In this document: positions 9,322 to 19,297 of the stretch, piece by piece
How the letters are laid out: every line of letters starts with the position of its first letter
Position numbering within the stretch: position 1 is the first letter of the stretch
Source of the DNA: DASQDN01 sp963844855
GTDB lineage: Bacteria > Acidobacteriota > Terriglobia > Bryobacterales > Bryobacteraceae
Assembly (NCBI GenBank): GCA_963844855.1
Contig: CAWJQP010000073.1
Location: 620,001-684,000 of the forward strand
Direction of reading: 5' to 3'
Length of the DNA stretch: 64,000 bases
The notes under the pieces: generated by a model
Told to the model about the DNA's origin: nothing
Database searches by the model: none
Seen by the model: only the letters and a program-made list of their open reading frames with translations
Program-made: the position numbers and the translations under genes

Positions 9322-12300
9322 TCAGTTCGCGAGAGTCTCTATCACGCTCCTCTTCGAGAACCATGGATAAAGGAGAGGAAGCACGTAGAGCGTCAGCAGC
9401 GTCGATGTCAGCAGTCCGCCGATCACGACCGTTGCCAGTGGCCGTTGCACCTCGGCCCCGGTGGCGGTGGATATCGCCATCGGAACAAAGCCGAGGCTTG
9501 CCACCAACGCTGTCATCAAAACCGGGCGCAGGCGAAGGGCCGCGCCATCCAGTAATGCGCGCTCCATGGGCAGCCCATCCGTTCGGAGCCGGTTGATGTA
9601 GCTGACCATGACGACGCCGTTAAGAACCGCTACACCGAAGAGAGCAATGAAGCCAATCGAGGCCGAGACATTGAGATTGAGACCTCGCAGCCACAGTGCG
9701 CCCATTCCGCCAACCAGCGCGAACGGAACGTTCAGAAGGATCAACACCGCTTGTGACGCCGAGCCGAACGCAGCGATAAGCAATCCGAAAATGATCGCAA
9801 TCGATATGGGCAGGACAATCATGAGACGCTGACTGGCGCGCTGCTGATTCTCGAATTGGCCGCCCCAAGTAATGTCATACCCAGCAGGAATCGTTAGATT
9901 GGCGCCGATGTTCTGCTGTGCTTCTTTAACGAAGCTCCCGAGATCGCGGCCGCGAACATTCGCCTGCACGATGATTCGGCGTTGCGCGTTTTCTCTGGAC
10001 ATGACTTCAGGTCCGCGCTCGATCCCCAGGCTTGCCACCTGTTTCAGAGGCGCCTGTTCGTGCGAAGGGGATTCCAACATCAGTTCCCCGATCGCATCCA
10101 AATCGTCGCGATAGCGCTCGGGAAGCCGGACCGTGATCGGGAACCGCCGCTGTCCTTCGACCATCTCGGAAACGCTCTCACCACCCGAAGCCGAATCCAC
10201 CAGGTCCTGTACGTCGGAAACGTTCAAACCATAGCGCGCCAGCGATCCGCGATCGATTTGGACGCGGAGTTCCGGGACTCCGGAAAGTACCTCGGCCTGC
10301 GTGTCAGCAGCGCCCGGCACGGATGACAGTATCTTTAGCGCTTGTCCGGCGAGTTGCTCGAGCACCGCGGAGTCCTCGCCGAAGATTTTCAATGCCACAT
10401 CAGCTTTTATGCCGGAGACTACCTCGTCGAGCCGCATTGCCATCGGCTGCGTGAAGTTGTACTCAACACCAGGAATCTTTTCGAGACGCTCAGACATTGC
10501 GCTCACAAGGCCGTCTTTGCTCTGCGCTGTCGTCCACTCTTCGCGCGGCTTGAGCAGGATATAGACGTCGGCTTCATAGATGCCCATGGCTTCCGTGGCC
10601 AGGTCTGGCCGCCCCAGCTTCGTCACGACACTGCGCACTTCCGGGAAGCTGAGTACTGTTTTCTCGATGGCCCTGCTGATGTTCACGGACTCGGACAATC
10701 CAATGCCCGGCAGCTTCCGCGTTGTGATCAGGATCGATCCTTCGTCCGACTTCGGCATGAACTCCGTTCCGATGAACGCAACCGAAGCAACGGCAATCGC
10801 TACCGAAACCGCCGCCACGCCCAGAACCAGCGGGCGAGCACGCAATGCCCTCACAAGCGAACGCCGGTACGCTTCCCGCAGGCGCGAGAACCAACCCTCT
10901 TCCTTTTCCACAGTCCGGCCCTTCAGAGCGAAGCTCGCCAGAACGGGAACAACGGTCAACGCCAAAATCAGCGATCCGACAAGCAGAGAGCAGACGGTGA
11001 TGGCCATCGGCCGGAACATGCGGCCTTCTAGATCCTCCAAAGTGAAGATGGGAAGGTAGACCGCAATGATGATCGCCACTGCGTAAACAATGGGCCGCGC
11101 CACCTCGTGGGCAGACTCTCGTATCACCTGTAGACGGTTGCGGTCCGGCTCGTGCGCAAGGCGGCGCACCGAGTTCTCCATCATGACCACCGCTCCATCC
11201 ACTACCATTCCGAAGTCGACGGCGCCCAAGCTCATCAAGTTCGCGGAGACGCCGAACACGGCCATGCCCAAGAAGCCAAACAGCAGCGAGATGGGAATGA
11301 CGGAAGCCACGATCAAAGCCGCCCGAACATTGCCCAGGAACAAAAGCAGAATCGCGACAACCAGCAAGCCAGCCTCGATCAGGTTGCGCGTAACCGTATG
11401 GATGGCTCCAATAATCACGTCGGACTGGTCGTAGAACGGAACAATCCTGACGCCTTCCGGTAGCCGCATGGAAGCGATTCGTTCCTTGACTCGCTCGATG
11501 ACCCTGAGACCGTTCTCGCCTTTCAGCATAATGGCCATGCCGGAAACCGTCTCGCCCTTGCCGTCGCGCAGAACCGCTCCCTGCCGCGGCAGCGAGCCAA
11601 CGTAGACCCGCGCCACATCACGAACCAACACGGGTGTTCCGGCATGAGCGGTGAGAACGATTTGTCCGACATCCTCTACGACCTGGGTTCGCCCCAATCC
11701 TCGCACCGTGTACTGCTCGGCAGCATGCTCGATAAACCCGCCGCCGAAGTTGCGATTGTTGTCTCGCAGGCGCTCGAAGACATCGCGAATCGTAAGCCCA
11801 TAACGCCTCAAATCGACGGGATCTACTTCGACTGTGTATTGCCGCGTTTCGCCGCCCCAACTGTTCACCTCGTTCACGCCAGGCACTGCGCGCAACTGAA
11901 AGCGCATCTGCCAGTCGTGAAGAGTTTTGCGATCCATCAAGCTATGCTGATCGCCTTCAACCGTGTATTGATAGACCTCACCGAACGCAGTGGCGACTGG
12001 GCCGAGCGACGGCTCCAGACCTTCGGGCAATCGGGACCGGACTTCCTGCACACGTTCATTCACCATCTGCCGCGCAAACCATGTGTTCACGTGGTCATCG
12101 AAAATGATAGTGACCATCGAGAGACCTAACTTTGAGACGGAGCGAACACCCTGTGCCGATGGGAGCCCCATGACCGCCGTCTCGATCGGAAACGTGACGG
12201 ACTGCTCCACTTCCACTGGCGACAGTCCGGGGCATTCCGTAATCACGACGACTTGATTGTTTGTGAGATCCGGGAACGCATCGATCGGGATACCGGCGGC

Positions 12301-12390
12301 GACATAACAGCCCAACGCAATCACCGCTGCCAGCGTGCCCAATGTAAGCCACCGGTTGTCCAGGGCGAAGTCAATGATGCGGTTCAGCAT
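9322..12390 (-). CDS. HME-RND heavy-metal efflux pump (CzcA/CusA type)
   Basis: A 1022-residue inner-membrane proton-driven pump that exports metal cations with the adaptor and channel encoded just upstream. Family hallmarks: N-terminal helix then GIPIDAFPDLTNNQVVV, the periplasmic LPEGLEPSLGPVATAFGEVYQYTVEG segment, and the proton-relay helix SLGAVDFGMVVDGAVVMMEN, which separates metal pumps from drug RND pumps. Twelve helices are expected; hydrophobic clusters fit. The start is 7 bases after the adaptor stop, so the three genes form one operon. The metal (Cu/Ag or Zn/Co/Cd) cannot be decided: no CusF-like or histidine-rich protein is adjacent, so I give no gene symbol. Confidence 0.95.
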   Translation of the reverse strand: MLNRIIDFALDNRWLTLGTLAAVIALGCYVAAGIPIDAFPDLTNNQVVVITECPGLSPVEVEQSVTFPIETAVMGLPSAQGVRSVSKLGLSMVTIIFDDHVNTWFARQMVNERVQEVRSRLPEGLEPSLGPVATAFGEVYQYTVEGDQHSLMDRKTLHDWQMRFQLRAVPGVNEVNSWGGETRQYTVEVDPVDLRRYGLTIRDVFERLRDNNRNFGGGFIEHAAEQYTVRGLGRTQVVEDVGQIVLTAHAGTPVLVRDVARVYVGSLPRQGAVLRDGKGETVSGMAIMLKGENGLRVIERVKERIASMRLPEGVRIVPFYDQSDVIIGAIHTVTRNLIEAGLLVVAILLLFLGNVRAALIVASVIPISLLFGFLGMAVFGVSANLMSLGAVDFGMVVDGAVVMMENSVRRLAHEPDRNRLQVIRESAHEVARPIVYAVAIIIAVYLPIFTLEDLEGRMFRPMAITVCSLLVGSLILALTVVPVLASFALKGRTVEKEEGWFSRLREAYRRSLVRALRARPLVLGVAAVSVAIAVASVAFIGTEFMPKSDEGSILITTRKLPGIGLSESVNISRAIEKTVLSFPEVRSVVTKLGRPDLATEAMGIYEADVYILLKPREEWTTAQSKDGLVSAMSERLEKIPGVEYNFTQPMAMRLDEVVSGIKADVALKIFGEDSAVLEQLAGQALKILSSVPGAADTQAEVLSGVPELRVQIDRGSLARYGLNVSDVQDLVDSASGGESVSEMVEGQRRFPITVRLPERYRDDLDAIGELMLESPSHEQAPLKQVASLGIERGPEVMSRENAQRRIIVQANVRGRDLGSFVKEAQQNIGANLTIPAGYDITWGGQFENQQRASQRLMIVLPISIAIIFGLLIAAFGSASQAVLILLNVPFALVGGMGALWLRGLNLNVSASIGFIALFGVAVLNGVVMVSYINRLRTDGLPMERALLDGAALRLRPVLMTALVASLGFVPMAISTATGAEVQRPLATVVIGGLLTSTLLTLYVLPLLYPWFSKRSVIETLAN

Positions 12391-12397
12391 CGGCCGT

Positions 12398-13594
12398 CTA
12401 GTCCCCGGATTCCTTCAGCATCTGCGATTTGAGCAGATAGGCGCCGTTGACCACAACGAGCTCTCCGGGTTTGAGTCCGCTGAGGATTCGAACAAATCCA
12501 GCGGACTTGGGACCAGCAGAGACTTCGCGTGGAGTGAAGGATTCGGATCCCTTCTTGACGAATACGACAGCGCGTCCGTCCACCTGCTGGACAGCAGCTT
12601 CGGGGACCTGAAGCGCCAAGGGTCCACCAGCGATCTCAAACTGCGCTGTTGCGAACATTTCAGGCTTCAACAGGCCGCGTCCATTGGGAACGAGTACGCG
12701 AACTTGTAGCGTTCGTGTCTGGGAATCCAGCCGTTCACCCAATTGCAGAACTCTGCCGGTGAACGTGCGATCCGCAAAGGCCCGAACGGCAATTTGCACC
12801 CGCTGTCCCGGATGGATCCGCGACATATCAGCTTCATTCACTGAGGCAATTAGCCAGAGCGAATTGAGATCCGCAACGGTAAACACCGGATCGCCGGCCG
12901 AGACGACCGTACCCACACTCGCCCTCCGCTCCATCACCGTGCCCGCGGCAGGCGACTTGATCTGCAGTCCCTCAGCGGATCCGCCGTGATCATCGCCAGC
13001 TTCGGCGGGAACTTCCAGGAAATCAGTCAAGTGAAACTTCGCCTTATCGACATCTGCCTGCAAAGCGGCAACCGCGCTCGTGGCGCTCCTGAACATGGCC
13101 TCGGCGGCCTCGAGTTGCTCGCGCGACGCCGCCCGCAATTCAAAGAGCCGCTGAGTCCGGTCGCGCACCGTTCGCGCCTGTTCCGCCAACACCTTCTCTC
13201 GTGCGATCGCTGCAAGCGCCTGACGGTACGTCGCGCGGGCATCATGCACATCGTGGCTGTGGAGGACCGCTAAAACCTGTCCCTCCCGAATCGGATCGCC
13301 AACCCGGGCCGGGACGGAGATGATCTTTCCGTCTGTTATCGCTCCCACCGTCCAACTTGCATCCTCATTGATTTGCAGTTGGCCAGTGGCAGAGACTTGC
13401 ACGCCGGCGGATGATTCGACGGCTTCCGCTACCGTAATGCCAAGTTCTTCCCCGACCTTCGTGTCAACATGAAGTTCCTTAGTGGCTCCGCGTTTCACCT
13501 GCTCAGTCTTGACAACCACCGACGGCGCTGTTTGTGGTGAGCAAGCGCTCAAGAAAAGAAACATGGTAGTCAGTATGAATATGCACGTCTTCAT
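12398..13594 (-). CDS. RND periplasmic adaptor lipoprotein (CzcB/CusB type)
   Basis: A 398-residue membrane-fusion protein that bridges the pump and the outer-membrane channel. It starts with a lipoprotein signal ending LSAC, with lipidated C18. Barrel-sandwich segments flank a coiled-coil hairpin (about residues 110-180, ALAAIAREKVLAEQARTVRD onward), followed by LQIKSPAAGTVMERRASVGTVV and VADLNSLWLIASVNEADMSRI, both typical of the family. There is no N-terminal histidine-rich metal-binding extension. Its ATG overlaps the stop of the channel gene by four bases (ATGA), implying coupled translation. Confidence 0.93.
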   Translation of the reverse strand: MKTCIFILTTMFLFLSACSPQTAPSVVVKTEQVKRGATKELHVDTKVGEELGITVAEAVESSAGVQVSATGQLQINEDASWTVGAITDGKIISVPARVGDPIREGQVLAVLHSHDVHDARATYRQALAAIAREKVLAEQARTVRDRTQRLFELRAASREQLEAAEAMFRSATSAVAALQADVDKAKFHLTDFLEVPAEAGDDHGGSAEGLQIKSPAAGTVMERRASVGTVVSAGDPVFTVADLNSLWLIASVNEADMSRIHPGQRVQIAVRAFADRTFTGRVLQLGERLDSQTRTLQVRVLVPNGRGLLKPEMFATAQFEIAGGPLALQVPEAAVQQVDGRAVVFVKKGSESFTPREVSAGPKSAGFVRILSGLKPGELVVVNGAYLLKSQMLKESGD

Positions 13595-14826
13595 GGCGCC
13601 ATCCCCGTAGCAGCCCGCAGGTTTACAAGCGCGAGTTGGTAATCGGCAAGCGTTCGAACGAACAACAAATGAGCCTGCAACTCGACTCGCTCCGCGTCCA
13701 GCAGGCGGAGAAGATCGCTGGCGCCTTCGCGATACACCGCTCGAGCGATTCGAACCGTATCCTCAGCTTGCGCGCGCATTCTAGGCAGTGTGTCGGTGAC
13801 TAGCCGGTATTTCTGCTCGTACTCACTGAGAGCCATTGCGATCTGGCTACGAGCCGCGATCTCTGTCGATCGAAGGTCGTGCTCCGCCGCCTTCGCCTCG
13901 GCCGCCGATGCGGCGATGGCGCCCTGGTTCTTGTTTAGAAATGGGAGCGGCAACTGAAACCCGGCGATCATCGTGTCGTACCCCGCCGTCCGCTTGTACC
14001 CGAAGAGTACTTCGGGATCAGGCCGTGCATTCAGGTGCTCCATTCTCGTCGCAGCCTTGGCCTGCTGGACTAATTGGCGATCCAATAGCAGATCGCAACG
14101 CTGAGCCAGCGCTTCTTCCGGTGTAACAGCAACAAACGGGCGAACGTCGCCAAGCTGACCCGTTAGGACCACGCCGGTGTCATCCGTCGGTCTACCCATC
14201 TGACGAAATAGATCAAGACGAAGGCGCCGTACGTCCTGTTGCGCATTCTGTAACTGCACCGAAACCTGTTGGCGCTCCACTTCAATCCGGATCAGATCCA
14301 CCTCGGCTAGCGCTCCCTCGCGGACGCGGTCGCGGTGATACTGCACGGTCTCGTCAAAGTTCTTCAGGGTCTGCCGGAGGATATCCAGTGTGCGCTCTGC
14401 GCCTACAGCAGCCCAGTATGCCGCCGCCACGCTTTGCCCGATTCGGGCGCGCAGCAGTTCCACTTCGGCTTCACGGCTTCGAACCACTTCGCCGTTGAAG
14501 TTGATTCTGCCCTGCCGTTTTCCCGGTGCTTCGAGGACTTGTGAGGCGTACGCGAAATTGTCGGTCTCCCGTGAGAAGCGGAACGGCGTGTCAGTACTGG
14601 CAAACCGCGTGTTTTCGGATTGGAGATACAAGCGCGGATTCGGCCGAAGTGTCGCCTGTGCCCGCATTCCTTCAGCCGCCTGGACCCGTGCCCGGCCGGC
14701 AGGCAGGACCGGGTTCTCTTCCAGCGCTAGCTCGACCGCGTCCTGGGGGCTGAGGTTTCTTAATTCCTCTCCCGCAAGACCCGCAAAACAAATGCTAAGG
14801 ATGAAAATACAGTGAAAAACTCGCAT
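13591..14826 (-). CDS. TolC-family outer-membrane channel (CzcC type)
   Basis: A 411-residue protein with a signal peptide (CIFILSICFAGLAGEE) and two long helical repeats of the outer-membrane efflux family, for example LALEENPVLPAGRARVQAAE and ALAQRCDLLLDRQLVQQAKA, each beginning one half of the protein. It forms the exit duct for the adaptor and pump encoded downstream. First gene of the operon; the sensor kinase gene ends 73 bases upstream on the same strand, so the regulatory and transport genes may be read together. The ATG at 14826 is preceded by AT-rich sequence but no strong ribosome site. Confidence 0.9.
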   Translation of the reverse strand: MRVFHCIFILSICFAGLAGEELRNLSPQDAVELALEENPVLPAGRARVQAAEGMRAQATLRPNPRLYLQSENTRFASTDTPFRFSRETDNFAYASQVLEAPGKRQGRINFNGEVVRSREAEVELLRARIGQSVAAAYWAAVGAERTLDILRQTLKNFDETVQYHRDRVREGALAEVDLIRIEVERQQVSVQLQNAQQDVRRLRLDLFRQMGRPTDDTGVVLTGQLGDVRPFVAVTPEEALAQRCDLLLDRQLVQQAKAATRMEHLNARPDPEVLFGYKRTAGYDTMIAGFQLPLPFLNKNQGAIAASAAEAKAAEHDLRSTEIAARSQIAMALSEYEQKYRLVTDTLPRMRAQAEDTVRIARAVYREGASDLLRLLDAERVELQAHLLFVRTLADYQLALVNLRAATGMAP

Positions 14827-14899
14827 GTGGCGGTTTGCCCGGAAAACAAGCAGGATACTGAATGGAACCTAAACGCAGGATAAACGTGAGCAGGAACTG

Positions 14900-16339
14900 C
14901 TAAATCTCAACGGATTCGGCCGATACTCGGTGGGGCAGCCAAACGCGCATTGTCGTGCCTGACGCTGAACTCGATCCGGAAATGGCGCCACCGTGGAGTT
15001 CCGCGATCCATTTGGCGATCGCCAGGCCTAGGCCGGCTCCGCTGCCGATCGCCGAGTCGCGACGGGATCGGGCTTTGTCACTACGGTAGAAACGATCGAA
15101 TATGAACGGCTGGTCCGGCGCGGGGATTCCGATCCCGGTATCACGTACTTCGAATGCATACCCATCTATCGAGTTCTGTAGCGCGAGCTCTACTGAACCT
15201 CCGAAAGGCGTATACTTCACGGCATTATCGAGCAGAATCAGCAGCAACTGCCGCAGAAGCCCTTCGTCGGCTTGTATCTCCAGATCACCTTCGGGGCGGC
15301 TGTCCCGAACTGTGATGCTCTTCGATTGCGCAAGAACCCGAGCTGCTCGCAAAGCTTCGTCTGCCAGTTCGCCGAGATACACGGGCGACAGCGATGCGCG
15401 ATAAGCGCCCGCATCCGCCTGGGCCAGCACAAACATGTCTTCGACGATGCGCCTTAACCGGCGAAGCTGCTCCTGAATGATTTCAAGCGCCTCGCGCAGT
15501 TCATCCGCGGTGCGATCGGCCCGTTGGAGTGTGAATTGAGCCGCGGTTACGGCTACTGACAGGGGAGTTCGAAGCTCGTGCGATGCATCGGCCATGAATC
15601 GTTGCTGCTGACCGAACGATTCCCCCAGCCGGTCGAGCAGCCGATTGAATGACTCGCCGAGTATGCCAAATTCGTCGGATGGATTTTCAATCTTGAGTCT
15701 GGCGTCTAGATTGACCGACGAGATACGCTGCACTGTCTGAGCCATGTCTGACACTGGCTGCAGGCTTTTGCGAGCGAGAAAGTAGCCTCCGGCAGCCGAC
15801 AGAACAATCAACAGGGGCACAGAAAACAAAAGAGCTTGGCGCAGATTGGCGAGTTCGGTCTCTGTTGGCGCCAGCGACTCGTTCGCTCGAATGCGATAGG
15901 TGTGTTGGGTGAAGGGTACAAACACCTCGCGCGAGAGCACTCGGTATCGCCTGTCGTCAAGTCGTAGCGTGTCGAAGTCAGCGGCGCCGGGAGGATAGTT
16001 CAGTTCTTCGGTGGCGAGTCCGCGCAGTCCGGTTTTCTCCGCCACCAAGCGCTCCCCGGACCAAACTGAGATCGCTATGTCCGGAAAAGAGGTCTGATGC
16101 ATCGTATGCAGAACGTCGCGTACGCTCTTTTCTCCTGCTGCCTGACCTCCGTGTTCCTCGATCTCGTGATTGAGAGCAAGTTCGGTAACCTGAACCACTG
16201 ACCGGAGTTGGCTATCGAGCCGGTTCTGCAAAGTATTCTTGAACAGGATATAGACAGCGGCCGAGAAAAATATCAAGACGGCGCCCAGCGCGGCCACGTA
16301 CCATAATGTAAGCCGCGCCCGAACCGTTCTAATCGTCAC
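14900..16339 (-). CDS. Heavy-metal sensor histidine kinase (CusS/CzcS type)
   Basis: A 479-residue inner-membrane kinase. A first helix (about 10-33), a periplasmic sensor region to about 170, a second helix (QALLFSVPLLIVLSAAGGYF), then HAMP, a HisKA box (MADASHELRTPLS, phosphorylated histidine) and a HATPase domain with N box LDNAVKYTPFGG, G1 DTGIGIP and G2 GAGLGLAIAKW. It should sense periplasmic metal and phosphorylate the regulator whose gene overlaps its 5' end by 11 bases. The HAMP-proximal RKSLQPVSDM matches heavy-metal sensor kinases. Its position directly before the efflux operon makes those genes its likely targets. Confidence 0.93.
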   Translation of the reverse strand: MTIRTVRARLTLWYVAALGAVLIFFSAAVYILFKNTLQNRLDSQLRSVVQVTELALNHEIEEHGGQAAGEKSVRDVLHTMHQTSFPDIAISVWSGERLVAEKTGLRGLATEELNYPPGAADFDTLRLDDRRYRVLSREVFVPFTQHTYRIRANESLAPTETELANLRQALLFSVPLLIVLSAAGGYFLARKSLQPVSDMAQTVQRISSVNLDARLKIENPSDEFGILGESFNRLLDRLGESFGQQQRFMADASHELRTPLSVAVTAAQFTLQRADRTADELREALEIIQEQLRRLRRIVEDMFVLAQADAGAYRASLSPVYLGELADEALRAARVLAQSKSITVRDSRPEGDLEIQADEGLLRQLLLILLDNAVKYTPFGGSVELALQNSIDGYAFEVRDTGIGIPAPDQPFIFDRFYRSDKARSRRDSAIGSGAGLGLAIAKWIAELHGGAISGSSSASGTTMRVWLPHRVSAESVEI

Positions 16340-17015
16340 TAGACAATTGCTCCGACAACTGGTACCCTTCGCCGCGTCTTGTATGAATCAGGCGCGTGCC
16401 GAATCCGCTGTCCACTTTCCGGCGCAAACGCTGGACATAGACCTCGATCAGATTCGAGGTGGGGTCGTAAGTCTCATCCCAAACGTGCTCGGAGATCTCG
16501 GCGCGGCCCACTACTGCGCCTTGTCGCCAAGCCAGGTATTCAAGCAACGCGTACTCTTTGCCTGTGAGCGCAATCAGATTGCCGCTTCGCATGACTCGCC
16601 GCTGGTGGGTATCGATTTCGAGATCGGCCACTTTCAGCGTGGGGCTCATGGCTCGCTCACGCCTGCGGAGAAGAGCCTGCATTCGCGCCAAGAGTTCCCC
16701 GGCATCAAATGGCTTGGCCAGATAGTCGTCAGCGCCGGCGTTCAAGCCCGCAATTCTGTCGGGAACCTGATCGCGCGCTGTTAACATCAGGATCGGCGTT
16801 GAGTTGCCGGATTCTCTTAGTTCTTTGCACACGGTAAGTCCGTCTTTACCAGGCAGCATCCGGTCGAGAATAATCAGGTCATATGCGTTGACGTAGGCCT
16901 TATGCAACGCAGAGGAACCGTCCAGGGCGAGGTCCACCGCGAAAGACTGTTCACGAAGGCCATTAGCCAGAATGCGACCGGCATCTATGTCATCCTCTAC
17001 AAGCAGCAGGCGCAT
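16329..17015 (-). CDS. OmpR-family response regulator (CusR/CzcR type)
   Basis: A 228-residue DNA-binding regulator. Receiver domain: acidic pocket E7-D8-D9, phosphorylated D51 in LIILDRMLPG, lysine in LAKPF. C-terminal winged helix with LIALTGKEYALLEYLAWRQG and YVQRLRRKVD. I start at the ATG at 17013-17015, where MRLLLVEDD begins; a longer open frame reaches 17111 but its first 32 residues are unlike any receiver. It partners with the overlapping sensor kinase gene and probably activates the efflux operon downstream. Confidence 0.94.
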   Translation of the reverse strand: MRLLLVEDDIDAGRILANGLREQSFAVDLALDGSSALHKAYVNAYDLIILDRMLPGKDGLTVCKELRESGNSTPILMLTARDQVPDRIAGLNAGADDYLAKPFDAGELLARMQALLRRRERAMSPTLKVADLEIDTHQRRVMRSGNLIALTGKEYALLEYLAWRQGAVVGRAEISEHVWDETYDPTSNLIEVYVQRLRRKVDSGFGTRLIHTRRGEGYQLSEQLSSDD

Positions 17016-17202
17016 GGACGTCTGATCTAAGCGTACCCGACAAGTACGGCGCCGACCATCTTTTCCACAAGTCGAGTCCTCCACCTCGTAGGTCGCAATA
17101 CCAGAAATCACCTCGCTCGCACATCAAGGCAATTCGGAATGTTTAAGGCACGGCGAATGTCGGGTCCCATCCGACCGCGCAGCGTGCTCGTATAGATATG
17201 AC

Positions 17203-17847
17203 GTGAGCCGCATATTTGTCTCCGGAGGAACCGGTTATCTCGGCCCGGCGCTGATCTCATCTCTGCTGAAACACGGCCATAGCGTGAAGGCGCTGGCGCG
17301 AAGTGGCTCACAGAGGAAACTGCCGGAGCAGGTCGAGATCGTCCTCGGAAATGCTCTCGACGCCGCGACATTCTCTTGCGCGGGCTGCGACACATTCATC
17401 CATTTGGTTGGGACGCCGCGTCCTGCGCCTTGGAAGGGCGCAGAGTTTCGCGCGGTTGACTTACCCGCGCTTCAAGCGTCTGTGAAGGCGGCTGTTGAGG
17501 GCGGAATCAGTCACTTTTTGTTTCTCAGCGTGGCCCAACCGGCGCCAATCATGCAGGCCTACATCTCAGTTCGGCAGCAGTGCGAAGCGATCATACGCAA
17601 TGCAGGTCTGACGGCGACAATTTTTCGACCCTGGTACGTGCTCGGTTCCGGACACAGATGGCCGGCCGCTCTGCTTCCGATCTATTGGATCGCGAACAAG
17701 ATCCCTAAATTGCGCGCTGGATCGAGACGTCTGCAGCTGGTCGCGCTGCACCAAATAACTGCCGCGATGGTTTGGGCCGTGGAAAATCCTTCCCTGCAGA
17801 CACGTGTACTGGACGCATCTGAGATCGCTACCTTTGACCGTGTGTGA
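17203..17847 (+). CDS. SDR-type NAD(P)-dependent epimerase/dehydratase
   Basis: A 214-residue Rossmann-fold protein starting at GTG 17203. The nucleotide-binding motif is GGTGYLG at residues 8-14. It belongs to the short atypical SDR group (NmrA/YwnB-like sugar epimerase relatives) with HFLFLSVAQPAP and a TIFRPWYVLGSG substrate-side segment; the classical YxxxK is replaced by SVRQQCE, so catalysis, if any, is atypical. The substrate is unknown. thiC begins 10 bases after its stop, so the two genes probably share a transcript, but no thiamine role can be deduced. Its upstream region and first codons have a decayed copy at 8873-9020. Confidence 0.8.
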   Translation: MSRIFVSGGTGYLGPALISSLLKHGHSVKALARSGSQRKLPEQVEIVLGNALDAATFSCAGCDTFIHLVGTPRPAPWKGAEFRAVDLPALQASVKAAVEGGISHFLFLSVAQPAPIMQAYISVRQQCEAIIRNAGLTATIFRPWYVLGSGHRWPAALLPIYWIANKIPKLRAGSRRLQLVALHQITAAMVWAVENPSLQTRVLDASEIATFDRV

Positions 17848-17857
17848 TAATTCGGAC

Positions 17858-19246
17858 ATGCGAACAGAATGGGTGGCGCAGCGTCAAAAGGATCCGGTCC
17901 GGACTCAGATTCACTACGCGCGCAAAGGCATCATCACAGGCGAAATGGAGTATGTCGCCAAGCGTGAGAACCTGTCTGCGGAACTGATTCGATCGGAAAT
18001 CGCGCGCGGCCGGATGATTATCCCCGCCAATCTCCACCACAATTCGCTGGAGCCGATGTGTATCGGCATCGCGTCTAAGTGCAAGATCAACTCGAACATT
18101 GGAAATTCGGCAACGACCTCGAATATTGCGGAAGAGCTCGAGAAGCTTCAATATTCAGTGAAGTTCGGCGCCGATACGATCATGGATCTGTCCACCGGTG
18201 GCGACATTCCTCGCATCCGACAGGCGATCATCGACGCGTCGCCTATCCCGGTCGGCACGGTTCCGATTTACGAAGCCCTCAGCCGCGTTCGGCGCGTTCA
18301 GGATCTCACCGCCGATCTGATGCTCGAAGTGATTGAAGAGCAAGCGCAGCAAGGCGTCGATTACATGACGATCCATGCAGGCGTGCTCGTTCAATATGTG
18401 CCCATGGCTGCGAATCGCATCACAGGAATCGTGAGCCGCGGCGGCTCGATTCTCGCCGAGTGGATGGTGAAGAACCATAAGCAGAACTTCCTCTACGAGC
18501 GATTTACCGACATCTGCAAGATTTTCCAGAAGTACGATGTCAGCTTCTCGCTCGGAGATGGGCTGCGGCCCGGCTCTCTTGCCGACGCCAGCGATGAAGC
18601 GCAGTTCGCGGAACTGAAGACGCTCGGTGAGCTTACGAAGATCGCCTGGGAATACGATGTGCAGGTGATGATCGAAGGGCCAGGCCACATACCGCTCGAT
18701 CAGATCCAAATGCAGGTCGAAAAAGAAATGGAGATGTGCCACGAAGCGCCCTTCTATACGTTGGGACCGCTGGTGACCGACATTGCTCCCGGCTACGACC
18801 ACATCACATCGGCAATTGGCGCCGCGATGATCGGATGGCATGGCGCATCGATGCTCTGCTACGTGACTCCGAAAGAGCACCTGGGCTTGCCGAATCGCGA
18901 AGACGTCAAGCAAGGCATCATTGCTTATAAGATTGCCGCCCATGCCGCCGATGTTGCTCGCAAGCGCCCTGGCGCCCGCGATCGCGACGACGAACTTTCG
19001 CGGGCTCGCTATAACTTCGACTGGAATCGCCAATTCGAACTATCGCTCGATCCTGAAGGCGCTCGCGCAATGCACGACGAAACGCTGCCGGAAGAGGGAT
19101 TTAAGGAAGCGCACTTCTGTTCAATGTGCGGTCCGAAGTTCTGCTCGATGAATATCCATTCGAAGGTCACTGAGTTGTCGGCAGAGCACGCTAATGAAAT
19201 CGCATCGAATGCGAAGCTCGTGCAACTCGCTCCCACGGGTGATTGA
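17858..19246 (+). CDS. thiC: Phosphomethylpyrimidine synthase, thiamine biosynthesis
   Basis: A 462-residue radical SAM enzyme that rearranges aminoimidazole ribotide into hydroxymethylpyrimidine phosphate. The C-terminal cluster motif CSMCGPKFC is intact, and core motifs (NLHHNSLEPMCIGI, TIMDLSTGGDI, DYMTIHAGV, IEGPGHIPLDQI, ITSAIGAAMIGWHGASMLCYVTP) are present. I choose the ATG at 17858 (MRTEWVAQRQKDPVRTQ); the open frame extends 18 codons upstream into the epimerase gene. This is the short bacterial form lacking the long N-terminal domain of E. coli ThiC. No TPP riboswitch is visible upstream of either this gene or the epimerase. Confidence 0.97.
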   Translation: MRTEWVAQRQKDPVRTQIHYARKGIITGEMEYVAKRENLSAELIRSEIARGRMIIPANLHHNSLEPMCIGIASKCKINSNIGNSATTSNIAEELEKLQYSVKFGADTIMDLSTGGDIPRIRQAIIDASPIPVGTVPIYEALSRVRRVQDLTADLMLEVIEEQAQQGVDYMTIHAGVLVQYVPMAANRITGIVSRGGSILAEWMVKNHKQNFLYERFTDICKIFQKYDVSFSLGDGLRPGSLADASDEAQFAELKTLGELTKIAWEYDVQVMIEGPGHIPLDQIQMQVEKEMEMCHEAPFYTLGPLVTDIAPGYDHITSAIGAAMIGWHGASMLCYVTPKEHLGLPNREDVKQGIIAYKIAAHAADVARKRPGARDRDDELSRARYNFDWNRQFELSLDPEGARAMHDETLPEEGFKEAHFCSMCGPKFCSMNIHSKVTELSAEHANEIASNAKLVQLAPTGD

Positions 19247-19297
19247 TACCACAGGGTCGGCAAAATCTGGGTGAGCCAAAACCGTAAGCTGTCGCGC

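Noticed and set aside
10342..11031. Plus-strand open frame over the RND pump gene
   Set aside because: Antisense shadow with His/Gln/Arg-rich composition.
17016..17111. N-terminal extension of the response regulator
   Set aside because: The extra 32 residues are Cys/Arg-rich and unlike receivers; MRLLLVEDD at 17015 is a canonical start.
17112..17202. TPP riboswitch upstream of the epimerase-thiC pair
   Set aside because: The conserved CUGAGA and ACCUGA-type core segments of the THI element are not present.
18155..19033. Minus-strand open frame of 292 codons over thiC
   Set aside because: Shadow of thiC; His- and Arg-rich and without domain signal.
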